Shown here: piece by piece, positions 8,942 through 18,125 of the stretch
How positions within the stretch are numbered: the first letter of the stretch is position 1
Layout of the letters: each line of letters begins with the position of its first letter
Source of the DNA: Burkholderia cepacia GG4
Lineage (GTDB): Bacteria > Pseudomonadota > Gammaproteobacteria > Burkholderiales > Burkholderiaceae
DNA: 64,000 nucleotides
Direction: 5' to 3'
NCBI RefSeq assembly: GCF_000292915.1
Contig: NC_018514.1
Coordinates: 1,426,001-1,490,000, forward strand
Position numbers and translations under genes: made by a program
The notes under the pieces: generated by a model
Told to the model about the DNA's origin: nothing
What the model saw: the letters and a program-made list of their open reading frames with translations, nothing else
Database searches by the model: none

Positions 8942-9956
8942 GCCGCTCGCCGAAGTCGTCCTGTCGCTCGATGAAGTCCACGCGCTCGCGCTGCGGGTGC
9001 TGACGCACCACGGGATGTCCGATGCGCACGCGCAGGCGATCGCCCGCGTGATCACACAGGGCCAGCGCGACGAGTGCCATTCGCACGGCGTGTACCGGTT
9101 GCTCGTGTGCGTGCGCTCGCTGAAGCAAGGCAAGGTCGATCCGCAGGCCGTGCCGACGCTGCGCCGGCTGTCGTCGTCGATCGTCGCGGTCGACGCGCAT
9201 CGCGGCTTCTCGCTGCTGAGCTTCGAAACCGGCCTGCCGGTGCTCGTCGAGATGGCGAAGCAGCACGGGATCGCCGCGATGGCGATCAACCACTGCTACC
9301 ACTTCTCGGCGCTGTGGCCCGAGGTCGAGGCAATTGCCGCCGAGGGGCTCGTCGGCATCGCGATGAACCCGAGCCACAGCTGGGTCGCGCCGGAAGGCGG
9401 TCGCGAGCCGGTGTTCGGCACCAACCCGATCGCGTTCGCGTGGCCGCGCCCGGGCGGCGTGTCGTTCGTGTTCGACTTCGCGACGAGCGCGATCGCGCGC
9501 GGCGACATCGAGCTGCACGCGAAACAGGGCAAGGCGATTCCGCCGCACTGGGCGATCGATGCCGACGGTCAGCCCACCACCGATCCGAAGGCCGCGCTGC
9601 AGGGCGCGATGCGCACGTTCGGCGGCCACAAGGGCTCGGCGCTCGCGGCGATGGTCGAGCTGCTCGGCGGCGCGCTGATCGGCGACCTGACGAGCCAGGA
9701 GTCGATGGACTTCGACGAAGGCGTCGGCGCGACGCCGTGCCATGGCGAACTCGTGATCGCGTTCGATCCGAAGGTGTTCCTCGGCGACGAGCTCGACGCG
9801 GGCCTCGCGCGCGGCGAGCGGATGTTCGCGTCGATCACCGGGCAAGGCGCGCGGCTGCCGTCGCAGCGACGCTTCGACGCCCGCGCGCGCAGCATCGCGC
9901 ACGGCGTGCGGATTCCGAAGGCGCTGTACGACGAAATCCTGACGCTGCTCGACTGA
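8934..9956 (+). CDS. Delta1-pyrroline-2-carboxylate / piperideine-2-carboxylate reductase (DpkA-like)
   Basis: A 340-aa member of the LDH2/malate-lactate dehydrogenase-like NAD(P)H oxidoreductase family. Family blocks include [20 protein letters not shown] near the N-terminus, [18 protein letters not shown], and [13 protein letters not shown] followed by [17 protein letters not shown]. Homologues reduce delta1-pyrroline-2-carboxylate to L-proline in D-proline and trans-3-hydroxy-L-proline breakdown, and piperideine-2-carboxylate in D-lysine breakdown. In this operon a role on cyclic imines from hydroxyproline or proline stereoisomers is likely. The start overlaps the preceding dehydrogenase gene by 8 bp. 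Confidence 0.85.
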   Translation: MSEPLAEVVLSLDEVHALALRVLTHHGMSDAHAQAIARVITQGQRDECHSHGVYRLLVCVRSLKQGKVDPQAVPTLRRLSSSIVAVDAHRGFSLLSFETGLPVLVEMAKQHGIAAMAINHCYHFSALWPEVEAIAAEGLVGIAMNPSHSWVAPEGGREPVFGTNPIAFAWPRPGGVSFVFDFATSAIARGDIELHAKQGKAIPPHWAIDADGQPTTDPKAALQGAMRTFGGHKGSALAAMVELLGGALIGDLTSQESMDFDEGVGATPCHGELVIAFDPKVFLGDELDAGLARGERMFASITGQGARLPSQRRFDARARSIAHGVRIPKALYDEILTLLD

Positions 9957-10231
9957 CGCGCGATCACCGGACGCGACGTCATCGCCGGCAGGACTGACGA
10001 TGAAGCCGCCGTCCGGTTCGGCCGGCGAGGTCCTGCGCCCGCCTCCGCTCCCCCGCCCGGCGCACCGCCTGCGCCGCGCGCCCGCTCCCGCGGGCGCCGC
10101 ACGCCCATCGGCTGTGGGATAATCGCCCAGTTTGCCCAGGGCGCAGCTCAAGAGGTTGTTCGCACGGGCGCGCGAGAGGCCTTTATTCCCGTGCCTCCAC
10201 CCTTTTCCGCGATATTTCTTCAGCCATCACA

Positions 10232-12091
10232 ATGCCCACATACCGTTCCAAAACCTCCACCGCCGGCCGCAACATGGCAGGTGCGCGCTCGCTGTGGCGC
10301 GCCACCGGCATGAAAGACGACGATTTCTCGAAGCCGATCATCGCGGTCGTCAACTCGTTCACGCAGTTCGTGCCCGGGCACGTGCACCTGAAGGATCTCG
10401 GCCAGCTCGTCGCGCGCGAGATCGAAGCCGCCGGCGGCGTCGCGAAGGAATTCAACACGATCGCGGTCGACGACGGCATCGCGATGGGCCATGACGGCAT
10501 GCTCTATTCGCTGCCGAGCCGCGACATCATCGCCGACTCGGTCGAATACATGGTGAACGCGCACTGCGCGGACGCGATGGTCTGCATCTCGAACTGCGAC
10601 AAGATCACGCCGGGGATGCTGATGGCCGCGATGCGCCTCAACATTCCGGTGATCTTCGTGTCGGGCGGCCCGATGGAAGCCGGCAAGACGCGTCTCGCGA
10701 ACCCGGTCACCAAGACCGTCGAACTGAAGAAGCTCGACCTCGTCGACGCGATGGTGATCGCGGCCGACCAGTCGTATTCGGATGCCGACGTCGCCGAAGT
10801 CGAACGCTCGGCCTGCCCGACCTGCGGTTCGTGCTCGGGCATGTTCACCGCGAACTCGATGAACTGCCTGACCGAAGCGCTCGGCCTGTCGCTGCCCGGC
10901 AACGGCACGGTCGTCGCGACCCACGCCGATCGCGAGCAGCTGTTCAAGCGCGCCGGCCGCCGCATCGTCGAGCTGACCCGCCAGCACTACGAACAGGACG
11001 ACATGCGCGTGCTGCCGCGCTCGGTCGGCTTCAAGGCGTTCGAGAATGCGATGACGCTCGACATCGCGATGGGCGGCTCGACCAACACGATCCTGCACCT
11101 GCTGGCGATCGCGCAGGAAGCCGGCATCGACTTCACGATGAAGGACATCGATCGCATGTCGCGCATCGTGCCGCAGCTGTGCAAGGTCGCGCCGAACACG
11201 AACAAGTACCACATCGAGGATGTGCACCGCGCCGGCGGCATCATGGCGATCCTCGGCGAACTCGAGCGCGCCGGCAAGCTGCATACCGACGTGCCGACCG
11301 TGCACGCGCCGACGCTGAAGGACGCGCTCGAACAGTGGGACATCGTCCGCACCGAAGACGAAGCGGTCCGCCAGTTCTACCTGGCCGGCCCGGCCGGGAT
11401 CCCGACGCAGGTCGCGTTCAGCCAGGACACGCGCTGGCCGAGCCTCGACCTGGACCGCGCCGAAGGCTGCATCCGCTCGTACGAGCATGCGTTTTCGAAA
11501 GAAGGCGGCCTGGCCGTGCTGACCGGCAACATCGCGCTCGACGGCTGTGTGGTGAAGACGGCCGGCGTCGATGAAAGCATCCTCGTGTTCGAAGGCTCGG
11601 CCCACGTGACCGAATCGCAGGACGAAGCAGTCGAGAACATCCTGAACGACAAGGTCAAGGCCGGCGACGTGGTGATCGTGCGCTACGAAGGCCCGAAGGG
11701 CGGCCCGGGCATGCAGGAAATGCTGTACCCGACGAGCTACATCAAGTCGAAGGGCCTCGGCAAGGCATGCGCGCTGCTGACCGACGGTCGCTTCTCGGGC
11801 GGCACGTCGGGCCTCTCGATCGGTCACTGCTCGCCGGAAGCGGCAGCGGGCGGCGCGATCGGCCTCGTGCGCGACGGCGACAAGATCCGCATCGACATCC
11901 CGAACCGCACGATCGACGTGCTGGTGTCGGACGACGAACTGGCACGCCGCCGCGAAGAGCAGAACGCGAAGGGCTGGAAGCCGGCGCAACCGCGTCCGCG
12001 CAAAGTGTCAGCGGCGCTGAAGGCCTATGCGAAGCTGGTGATGTCGGCCGACAAGGGTGCCGTGCGCGACCTGTCACTGCTCGACGACTGA
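10232..12091 (+). CDS. ilvD: Dihydroxy-acid dehydratase
   Basis: A 619-aa IlvD/Edd-family dehydratase that converts 2,3-dihydroxy-isovalerate and -methylvalerate to the 2-oxo acids in valine/isoleucine biosynthesis. Fe-S ligand motifs are intact: [14 protein letters not shown] and [19 protein letters not shown]. The C-terminal signature [16 protein letters not shown] is also present. The length matches the E. coli enzyme (616 aa) rather than the shorter 550-570 aa form. No strong Shine-Dalgarno is seen before the ATG. It stands alone, not in an ilv operon, and ends at a clear intrinsic terminator. Sugar-acid dehydratases of the same superfamily are a less likely alternative. Confidence 0.93.
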   Translation: MPTYRSKTSTAGRNMAGARSLWRATGMKDDDFSKPIIAVVNSFTQFVPGHVHLKDLGQLVAREIEAAGGVAKEFNTIAVDDGIAMGHDGMLYSLPSRDIIADSVEYMVNAHCADAMVCISNCDKITPGMLMAAMRLNIPVIFVSGGPMEAGKTRLANPVTKTVELKKLDLVDAMVIAADQSYSDADVAEVERSACPTCGSCSGMFTANSMNCLTEALGLSLPGNGTVVATHADREQLFKRAGRRIVELTRQHYEQDDMRVLPRSVGFKAFENAMTLDIAMGGSTNTILHLLAIAQEAGIDFTMKDIDRMSRIVPQLCKVAPNTNKYHIEDVHRAGGIMAILGELERAGKLHTDVPTVHAPTLKDALEQWDIVRTEDEAVRQFYLAGPAGIPTQVAFSQDTRWPSLDLDRAEGCIRSYEHAFSKEGGLAVLTGNIALDGCVVKTAGVDESILVFEGSAHVTESQDEAVENILNDKVKAGDVVIVRYEGPKGGPGMQEMLYPTSYIKSKGLGKACALLTDGRFSGGTSGLSIGHCSPEAAAGGAIGLVRDGDKIRIDIPNRTIDVLVSDDELARRREEQNAKGWKPAQPRPRKVSAALKAYAKLVMSADKGAVRDLSLLDD

Positions 12092-12111
12092 CGCAGCCCC
12101 CCCGGCACGCG

Positions 12112-12139
12112 AAGCCGCTCTCCGGAGCGGCTTTTTTTT
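12112..12139 (+). terminator. Rho-independent terminator after ilvD
   Basis: A 9-bp stem AAGCCGCTC / GAGCGGCTT with a TCCG tetraloop is followed by a run of eight T. Since the next gene converges, it may serve both directions. Confidence 0.88.
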
Positions 12140-12185
12140 CGTCCGGCGCCGGCCGGGGTCGCGGCTGCGCCGTCGTCGCCGTCAG

Positions 12186-12983
12186 TCAACGGCGGAATTC
12201 GTCGTTGCCACCACCCCCGCCACCGCCGCCGCCATGGCTCCCGCCGTGGTCCCCGCCGCCGTTTCCGCCGCCTTGCGGCCGTGCGCCGTAACCGCCGCCG
12301 CCCTGATGCATCGGCGGCTCCATCATCCGGGCCGCACCGTTCGGCGCGGGCTGCTGTGGCGCCGGCTGACGGGCATTGCCGACCGCTCCGGGCATCGGCG
12401 CGGGTGCGGCCTGCGGCGCCGGCGCGCGGTTCGGGCCGTTCCAGCCACCGCGCGTGGCCGACGGTCGTGCATCATGCTCGGCCGGCGGCGCGCCACCCGG
12501 TGCGCGCTGAACCGGCCCGCCCGGCTGCGGATGCCACTGTCCGGGCGGCCTCCCGCCGGGGCCTACCCTTGGCTCCGGACGATGTTCCCAGCGATCGCGA
12601 TCATGAAACCACGGCCGGTTGCGGTAGTGGCGATCCCAGTAAGCACCGATCGCGAACCCGGTGATCGGCACGCCGATGATCGCGCCGTATTCGAGCATCG
12701 GCACGTAATTGCCCTGATACGGATAGTCGAGTTGCTCCGCGTCGATCCAGCCGCGCACGCCCGGCAGCGCAACGTCGCACCACGAGTAGTCGCTCAGGCA
12801 GCCGAACACCTCCAGCGCGGTGCCGGGCGGAAGCTGCGCGACGACCGGATAATCGGGTGCCGGCCCGGCAAAGAGCTCGGCGCCCGAGTTCGTGTAAGCG
12901 CTGCTCTGCGCGTCGGCGATGCTCGGCACGGCAGCGATGCCGAACAGGACGACGCACAAACTTCGAATGATCGTGTTGCTCAT
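12186..12983 (-). CDS. Secreted SH3b-domain protein with Pro/Gly-rich tail
   Basis: A 265-aa exported protein of unknown role. Residues 1-25 are a signal peptide ending at ADAQS. Residues about 30-90 form a bacterial SH3-like (SH3b) domain: NSGAELFAGPAPDYPVVAQL, then GWIDAEQLDY. A short hydrophobic stretch (IIGVPITGFAIGAY) and a WxHDRDRWEH-type basic segment follow. The last 120 residues are low-complexity Pro/Gly/Gln, ending in a run of eight glycines. Binding of cell-wall or surface polymers is a guess from the SH3b domain. It lies 33 bp after the lipoprotein gene and is probably co-transcribed with it; GGAGAG precedes the ATG. Confidence 0.75.
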   Translation of the reverse strand: MSNTIIRSLCVVLFGIAAVPSIADAQSSAYTNSGAELFAGPAPDYPVVAQLPPGTALEVFGCLSDYSWCDVALPGVRGWIDAEQLDYPYQGNYVPMLEYGAIIGVPITGFAIGAYWDRHYRNRPWFHDRDRWEHRPEPRVGPGGRPPGQWHPQPGGPVQRAPGGAPPAEHDARPSATRGGWNGPNRAPAPQAAPAPMPGAVGNARQPAPQQPAPNGAARMMEPPMHQGGGGYGARPQGGGNGGGDHGGSHGGGGGGGGGNDEFRR

Positions 12984-13016
12984 GATGCTCTCCCGCGCGG
13001 TGCCGCCGCGCGCCGG

Positions 13017-13412
13017 TCAATGTCGATGGCCACCGCCCCAATGTCCGCCGCCCCACGGACGGCGCCCCCCGTATCCGCCCCGGTATCCGCCACCCCAATG
13101 CCCCCAGAAGCCGAGGCCGATCGTGACGGGCGGCCCGTACCAGCCCGGGTAGTACGCGGGATAGTAGGCCGGGTACGGCACGTAGGCCGGCGCGACGTAC
13201 ACCGGGTCCGGTGCGTAGTAGTCGTCCGCCGGCGGCGGAACGGCCGGCGCGGCGCTTGCCGGTGCAACCGGCGTCTCGCGCTGCGTCACCGTAGCCGGCA
13301 CGGGTGCGTAATACGGCGCATAGCCGTAAGGGCCCGGGTAGTAATAGCAGCCGCTCAGCGCGAGCACGGCCAGCGCCATGACGGCAGGCTTCGCGGCGGG
13401 AATCGGGTTCAT
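13017..13412 (-). CDS. Small Tyr/Pro/Gly-rich lipoprotein
   Basis: A 131-aa protein whose signal sequence ends in a lipobox (LALSGC), so it should be lipid-anchored in the outer or inner membrane. The mature part is dominated by YYPGPYGYAPYY-type and YPAYYPAYYPGWYGPP repeats and ends in a Gly/His/Trp-rich tail (GGGHWGGGHRH) that could bind metal. No catalytic domain is visible. It pairs with the SH3b protein gene downstream. Function unknown. Confidence 0.75.
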   Translation of the reverse strand: MNPIPAAKPAVMALAVLALSGCYYYPGPYGYAPYYAPVPATVTQRETPVAPASAAPAVPPPADDYYAPDPVYVAPAYVPYPAYYPAYYPGWYGPPVTIGLGFWGHWGGGYRGGYGGRRPWGGGHWGGGHRH

Positions 13413-13720
13413 TTCATACTCCGCAGGAATCCGCGCATCGCCGCATGGGCGCGCGCCTGACTCTAGCTTACGTCCCCCGCATATTTCCGCGGGTTTGATC
13501 GGTTACTTTTTGTTTCCGGCCTCGAAAAGGGTGCCGGATCCGCTGCGGGCATGCCGCGTGCTTGAGCGTTCGCCGCACCGGCGTTGAAGTTGGCGCAAAT
13601 GCCCTCAACTTGAACCTAGTCAGGCTGGCCGGCGCGGACGGGCGTTCGCGGCCCCCGGCGGCCTGAAACCCGCGGACCTCGGCCCGCTCACACAGGAACG
13701 CGGCTCGCGCCGCCACCGAC
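13413..13720. other. Intergenic region upstream of the sigma-factor gene, with near-perfect inverted repeat
   Basis: About 308 bp without a credible gene, separating divergent lipoprotein and sigma-factor genes. GTTGAAGTTG (13583-13592) and CAACTTGAAC (13606-13615) form an inverted repeat with 9 of 10 pairs matching and a 13-bp spacer. This is a possible operator for the sigma-factor gene. Confidence 0.4.
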
Positions 13721-15283
13721 ATGACTACGCCACGCCCCACGCTTCGGGCGGACACGCCCCTCGATCCGATCATCCAGCTGCTGGCGCTTGCCGGCGAACA
13801 GGGTTATCTGACGCACGCCGACCTCGTCGACGCGCTGCCGCCGGAAAGCGACAGCCCCGACGCGCTGGACGTCGTGCGCGCCGCGCTCGCGGACATCGGC
13901 ATCGCCGTGCTCGACGAGCCGGCCGCGCCGGCGCCGTTCGCGGGCGCGGCACCGGTCGACGTCGATCGCGACGCGCTCGACGAGGGCCGCGCGCTGCTCG
14001 GCGAACTCGCCCGCGGCGCGAGCGCATCGACCGATCCGCTCGCGCTCTACACGCGGCGCATCCAGGCGGTGCCGCTGCTCAAGCGCGAAGACGAAATCGT
14101 GCTCGCCCGCGAAATCGAAACGGGCCGCCATCAGATCCTGCATGCGCTCGCCGGCTATCCGGCGGCCGTCGATGCGCTGCTCGCGCGCCATGGCGGAACG
14201 GGTGCAACCGGCGCGGCCGACGACGCAGGCGATGACGTCGACGATCGCGAACGCGATACGCCCGTGCCGGTCCGCTACGACACGCTGCAGGATGCGGTCG
14301 CGGCCGTGCGCGGCGCATTGCACGCGCAGGGCTGCCGCTCGGCGGACTACCGCGACGCGCGCAATCACCTGGCCGCGCTGCTCGGTTCGCTCGCGTGGGT
14401 TGCACCGGCCGTCGACGACGCGACCCGCGTCGCGCGCGCGCTCGCAACCGCGCCGGTCAACGCCGCCGCGGATGCAGCCGCCGGCACCGACGCCGCATGC
14501 TTCGACACGGTTGCGCGGCGTGCGCTCGGCGCCGCGCTGAGCGACGGCCAGCAGAAAGTGCATGGCGGCACGCGTGCGATGCTCGAGGCGAACCTGCGGC
14601 TCGTGCTGTCGATCGCGCGCAAATACATGAACCGCGGCGTCGACCTGCCCGACCTGGTCCAGGACGGCTGCCTCGGCCTGATGCGCGCGATCGAGAAGTT
14701 CGAATACCGGCGCGGCTTCAAGTTCTCGACCTACGCGACCTGGTGGATCCGGCAGGCGGTCACGCGCGCGGTCGCCGACCGCTCGCGCACGATCCGCGTG
14801 CCCGTGCACGTCGGCGACCAGTACCAGCGCGTGCAGCGGCATGCATTGCGCTTCCGCCAGCGCACGGGCCGCCGCGCGACGCCGGCCGAACTCGCGGCCG
14901 AAACCGGGCTGGCCGAGGACAAGCTGCGTGCGGTGCTCGCGCTGCCTGCCGAGCCGCTGTCGCTCGACACGCCGCTGCCCGACACGGACACCGGCCTCGT
15001 CGACCTGATCGAGGATCAGGCTTCGGCGAGCCCGTTCGAGCGTCTGGCAGACACGCGCATGCGTGAATGCGTGACGTCGCTGCTCCGGTCGGTCACGCCG
15101 GCCGAGGCCGACGTGCTGCGCCGGCGCTTCGGTCTCGGCGGCACCGAGCCCGATACCTACGACGCGATCGCGCAGGATGCGGGGATGTCGCGCGAACGCG
15201 TGCGGCAGATCGAGAAACGCGCGCTCGCCACGCTGCGCACGGCCGCCGAGGCCGAGGGCGCACAGTCGTTCCTCGAAGCATGA
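13721..15283 (+). CDS. RpoD-like (group 2) RNA polymerase sigma factor
   Basis: A 520-aa sigma-70 family protein. The N-terminus ([20 protein letters not shown], then a DALPPE motif) resembles RpoD region 1.1, which is rare in alternative sigma factors. Region 1.2 starts near [20 protein letters not shown]. Region 2 (from about residue 290: [20 protein letters not shown], then [20 protein letters not shown]) has the core-binding and -10-recognition blocks. Region 4.2 ([20 protein letters not shown]) has the -35 helix-turn-helix. Region 2 and 4 residues follow the housekeeping type, so it should read RpoD-like promoters. It is shorter than RpoD (the non-conserved insert is reduced) and longer than RpoS. 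A Burkholderia-type RpoD paralogue with a specialised role is inferred; what triggers it is not visible. Confidence 0.85.
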   Translation: MTTPRPTLRADTPLDPIIQLLALAGEQGYLTHADLVDALPPESDSPDALDVVRAALADIGIAVLDEPAAPAPFAGAAPVDVDRDALDEGRALLGELARGASASTDPLALYTRRIQAVPLLKREDEIVLAREIETGRHQILHALAGYPAAVDALLARHGGTGATGAADDAGDDVDDRERDTPVPVRYDTLQDAVAAVRGALHAQGCRSADYRDARNHLAALLGSLAWVAPAVDDATRVARALATAPVNAAADAAAGTDAACFDTVARRALGAALSDGQQKVHGGTRAMLEANLRLVLSIARKYMNRGVDLPDLVQDGCLGLMRAIEKFEYRRGFKFSTYATWWIRQAVTRAVADRSRTIRVPVHVGDQYQRVQRHALRFRQRTGRRATPAELAAETGLAEDKLRAVLALPAEPLSLDTPLPDTDTGLVDLIEDQASASPFERLADTRMRECVTSLLRSVTPAEADVLRRRFGLGGTEPDTYDAIAQDAGMSRERVRQIEKRALATLRTAAEAEGAQSFLEA

Positions 15284-15355
15284 CCCGTCGCGCGTTCGTG
15301 CCGCATCCCGGCACGAACGCGCGCGGCCCGGTTCCCGCATGTACAACGTTTGCCA

Positions 15356-15369
15356 TTGATGCGCATCAA
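15356..15369. promoter_or_regulatory. Perfect FNR/Anr box with class II spacing
   Basis: TTGATGCGCATCAA is an exact match to the FNR/Anr consensus TTGAT-N4-ATCAA. A -10-like GACAAT at 15391-15396 puts the transcription start near 15403-15404, about 41 bp from the box centre, which is class II activator spacing. Rightward transcription would enter the helix-hairpin-helix gene at 15471. Confidence 0.7.
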
Positions 15370-15470
15370 GTTTTGTTCGTCGCTTGCCGCGACAATGTGC
15401 TGAAATGAAACGTCGACCGGCGCGTTGCCCGCCGTGTCCATTCCGTTTGCGCTTCCCCGGGTCCCGCACC

Positions 15471-16349
15471 ATGCAGACGACCGTTAGCCAGACGCACGAG
15501 GAAAACCGGCAGATCGCGGCCTGCCTGCGCGAAGCCGCGCAGCTGCTTGCCGACCAGGGTGCGAATCCGTACCGGGTGGCCGCCTATCGCACGTCGGCCG
15601 ACACGATCGAGTCGATCGACGGCGACATCCGCACACGGTTCGACACGGGCGGCGTCGATGCGCTCGGCGCGCTGCCCGAGGTCGGCACGGGCGTCGCGCA
15701 GGCGATCGCCGAACTGCTGGTGACCGGGCGCTGGCGCCTCCTCGATCGGCTGCGCGGCGACGCCGAACGCGCGTCCGCGTTCGAAGCCGTGCCGGGCATC
15801 GGTCACGCGCTCGCGCTGCGGATCCACGACCAGTTGCATATCGATACGCTCGAGGATCTCGAACGCGCGGCCCGCAGCGGCCAGCTCGAAGCGATTGGAG
15901 GCGTCGGCCCGCGTCGCGCGGCCGGCATCCGCGCGGCGCTCGACGACGTGCTGAGCCGGCGCCGACGCTGGCAAGGCCACGCGCGCAATGCTGCCCCCGG
16001 CACGGAACCGCCTGTCGAGCTGCTGCTCTACATCGACCGCCTGTACCGCAACAAGGCGGCCGCCGGCATCCTGCCGATGCTCGTGACGCGCCGCCTGAAC
16101 GCGGACGTCAGCGTGTCGCCGCCCGTGATGCACATGACGAAAGGCGGCTGGCATTTCACCGCGCTGTGTCCGTATCCTATCCGCCCGCAGGAATCCTGCC
16201 GCACGGCGGACTGGGTCACGCTCTACTTCTACGATGCGTTGCAATGCGAGCACCAGCGGACCGTCGTCACCGAAACGCTCGGCGCGCTCGTCGGCAAGCG
16301 CATCGTGCGCGGCCGCGAGATGGAATGCCGCGTGTATTACGCGGGATGA
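15471..16349 (+). CDS. DNA polymerase X-like helix-hairpin-helix protein without polymerase domain
   Basis: A 292-aa protein. Residues about 5-160 match the N-terminal DNA-binding part of family X polymerases: QIAACLREAAQLLADQGANP and PYRVAAYRTSADTIES (8-kDa-like domain), then three helix-hairpin-helix motifs (LPEVGTGVAQAIAELL, VPGIGHALALRIHDQL, IGGVGPRRAAGIRAAL). The catalytic palm and PHP domains are absent. The last 110 residues (from ELLLYIDRLYRNKAAA) are an unassigned domain. It probably binds gapped or branched DNA; no enzyme activity can be inferred. I chose the ATG at 15471 because homology begins just after it. An upstream FNR/Anr box suggests induction at low oxygen. Confidence 0.75.
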   Translation: MQTTVSQTHEENRQIAACLREAAQLLADQGANPYRVAAYRTSADTIESIDGDIRTRFDTGGVDALGALPEVGTGVAQAIAELLVTGRWRLLDRLRGDAERASAFEAVPGIGHALALRIHDQLHIDTLEDLERAARSGQLEAIGGVGPRRAAGIRAALDDVLSRRRRWQGHARNAAPGTEPPVELLLYIDRLYRNKAAAGILPMLVTRRLNADVSVSPPVMHMTKGGWHFTALCPYPIRPQESCRTADWVTLYFYDALQCEHQRTVVTETLGALVGKRIVRGREMECRVYYAG

Positions 16350-16424
16350 TGCGTTCGGGTCGTTAGGCCGCTGCGGCGCGGCCAGCCAGCGGCGCACGCT
16401 CGAGCGGCGTGGCCCGCACGCCGC

Positions 16425-16850
16425 CTATGCGCCTTCCGTCTTCGTGCGGCGCGCCGGATGCCGGTGCGCCGCGATGCGCAGCAGCTTGCGGAACGACGGA
16501 CACTCGAGATGGCTCGGCGCCGGGCATGCAGCCGCGTGCCGCAACGCATCGCGCACCGCGCCGAGCCGGCGGATCGTGCGGTCGAGCTCGTCGGCCTTGT
16601 CGTCGAGCTTCGCGCGATCGATCGCGGGACGGCCGTCCGCGCCGAACATCGCGAGGATGTCGTCGAGCGAAAACCCGGCCTCGCGGCCGAGCGCGATCAG
16701 CGCGAGGCGCTCCAGCACCGCCTCGTCGTATTGACGCCGCAGCCCGTGACGGCCGTTCGGCACGATCAATCCCTTCTCTTCGTAATAGCGCAGCGTCGAT
16801 GCGGGCAATCCCGAGCGACGCGCGACGTCGGCGATGTCCAGACGGCTCAT
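16425..16850 (-). CDS. MerR-family transcriptional regulator
   Basis: A 141-aa MerR-type regulator. The N-terminal winged helix is clear (DIADVARRSGLPASTLRYYE, then EKGLIVPNGR), followed by a dimerisation helix. The C-terminus has two cysteines (ACPAPSHLECPSFRKLL) but not the CxxCxCx5C cluster of SoxR, so metal, thiol or drug sensing is open. The chosen ATG starts the conserved domain; an upstream start would add 19 residues lying over the operator. It is divergent from a DUF2938 membrane-protein gene, and a dyad with 19-bp promoter spacing between them is the likely target. Confidence 0.85.
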   Translation of the reverse strand: MSRLDIADVARRSGLPASTLRYYEEKGLIVPNGRHGLRRQYDEAVLERLALIALGREAGFSLDDILAMFGADGRPAIDRAKLDDKADELDRTIRRLGAVRDALRHAAACPAPSHLECPSFRKLLRIAAHRHPARRTKTEGA

Positions 16851-16852
16851 GC

Positions 16853-16883
16853 TTGACCTAAAGTGAACTTGAAGTTGCAAGAT
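16853..16883 (+). promoter_or_regulatory. MerR/SoxR-type promoter-operator
   Basis: TTGACC (-35, 16853-16858) and CAAGAT (-10, 16878-16883) are 19 bp apart, the overlong spacing typical of MerR-regulated promoters. The spacer holds the dyad ACCTAAAGT (16856-16864) / ACTTGAAGT (16867-16875), with 7 of 9 arm positions paired, close to the SoxR-box type. It would drive the DUF2938 gene and allow autoregulation of the MerR gene. Confidence 0.6.
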
Positions 16884-17008
16884 AGCCGTTCGCATCCTTC
16901 GAGACAAGCCCTGACCGCCATGACCCCGCCGATACCGCCCTGCATCCAGACTCGCGCCCCCGCCCCGTTACGCCGCGCCGCCGCGGCCGTTCGCCCCGGA
17001 GACGCGCA

Positions 17009-17506
17009 ATGACCTCACTCGACTTTCTGTTGCGCATCGTGCTGATCGGCACGGGCGCGACGCTCATGCTGGACCTGTGGGCGCTGCTGCGGCGCAGGGT
17101 ATTCGGGATTCCGTCGCTCGACTACGCGCTGGTCGGCCGCTGGCTCGGCCACATGACGCGTGGGCGGTTCCGGCATGCGTCGATCGTCAGCGCATCGGCG
17201 GTGCCGGGCGAGCGGTTGCTCGGCTGGGCCGCGCATTACGCGATCGGCATCGCGTTCGCCGCGCTGCCTGTCGCGATTGCGGGAACGGAATGGATCGGCG
17301 CGCCGACGCCCGTGCCCGCGCTCGTCGCGGGCCTCGCGAGCGTCGCCGCGCCGTTCTTCGTGATGCAGCCGGCGTTCGGGTTCGGCGTCGCCGCATCGCG
17401 TACGCCGCAGCCGGGCGTCGCGCGCCGGCGCAGCATCGTCACGCATCTGGTGTTCGGGGCGGGGCTTTATCTGGCGGCGTTCGCGCTGGCGATGTCGGGC
17501 CGCTAG
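17009..17506 (+). CDS. DUF2938 family membrane protein
   Basis: A 165-aa inner-membrane protein with about four hydrophobic segments (VLIGTGATLMLDLWALL near residue 10, then HYAIGIAFAALPVAIAG, LVAGLASVAAPFFVM and a C-terminal THLVFGAGLYLAAFALAM). The pattern FGIPSLDYALVGRWLGHM and the GVAASRTPQPGVAR loop match DUF2938 proteins, whose function is not known. It is probably controlled by the divergent MerR gene through the dyad listed above. Confidence 0.8.
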   Translation: MTSLDFLLRIVLIGTGATLMLDLWALLRRRVFGIPSLDYALVGRWLGHMTRGRFRHASIVSASAVPGERLLGWAAHYAIGIAFAALPVAIAGTEWIGAPTPVPALVAGLASVAAPFFVMQPAFGFGVAASRTPQPGVARRRSIVTHLVFGAGLYLAAFALAMSGR

Positions 17507-17635
17507 CGCTGCGCATCGACGCTGGCAGCGTCGGGCCCACGGAATCGCGCCGAATCGGGCCGCGGGGTCACCTCGTCGTCGCCACGGCCACTCGGCCGAT
17601 TCGAGTCGATTCCGCGGCCCGCACCGGTGCCCGCA

Positions 17636-18076
17636 TCATTCGCCACCGCTGTCGATCAGGTTCTGGCGCACGCGCCCGAGCAGGTGCACCAGCATATCGC
17701 GCTCGTCGCGCGTGAAGCCCCGCAGCCCGTCGTCGGTGACGGTGTCGCCCACTTCCAGCATCTGCGGAAAGATGTCGCGCGACTTGTCGGTCAGCCGGAT
17801 CACGAACGCGCGGCGATCGTCGTCATTCGCGATCCGTTCGATCCAGCCGCAGCTTTCCATCCGGTCGAGCAACCGGGTCAGCGAGATCGGCGTGATCTCG
17901 AGCCATTCCGCGAGCCGCGCCTGATTCATCTCGCCCTTCCACGTCAGGTACGCGAGCACGCGACTTTGCGCGCGCGTCAGCCCGAGGCGCTTCGCGCGCC
18001 GGTCGAACAGGCGTCCTTGCAGGCGGGCTACATCGGAAATCAGGTAGCCGATCCGGTTCTCGTAAGTCTTGTCCAT
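17636..18076 (-). CDS. MarR-family transcriptional regulator
   Basis: A 146-aa MarR-type winged-helix regulator. The core reads GLTRAQSRVLAYLTWKGEMN, then QARLAEWLEITPISLTRLLD (recognition helix) and the wing IANDDDRRAFVIRLTDK. Such proteins act as dimers, usually repressing an adjacent efflux gene until a phenolic or drug ligand binds. It is divergent from a DHA2 efflux pump, and a perfect 9-bp inverted repeat lies over the pump promoter, so repression of the pump is the likely job. Confidence 0.88.
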   Translation of the reverse strand: MDKTYENRIGYLISDVARLQGRLFDRRAKRLGLTRAQSRVLAYLTWKGEMNQARLAEWLEITPISLTRLLDRMESCGWIERIANDDDRRAFVIRLTDKSRDIFPQMLEVGDTVTDDGLRGFTRDERDMLVHLLGRVRQNLIDSGGE

Positions 18077-18125
18077 GCGCCGATTATAGGGTCAAGCCGC
18101 CATCGGCCCGCCGCTCGACGAGGCA

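Noticed and set aside
5993..9289. A 1098-codon open frame on the minus strand opposite the permease, aldehyde dehydrogenase and reductase genes
   Set aside because: It is antisense to three well-recognised genes, is composed of Arg/Ala/Asp/His-rich low-complexity sequence typical of GC-rich shadow frames, and has no domain.
13688..15472. A 594-codon minus-strand frame over the sigma-factor gene
   Set aside because: The sigma factor on the plus strand shows all expected domains; the antisense frame is Arg/Ala-rich without motifs.
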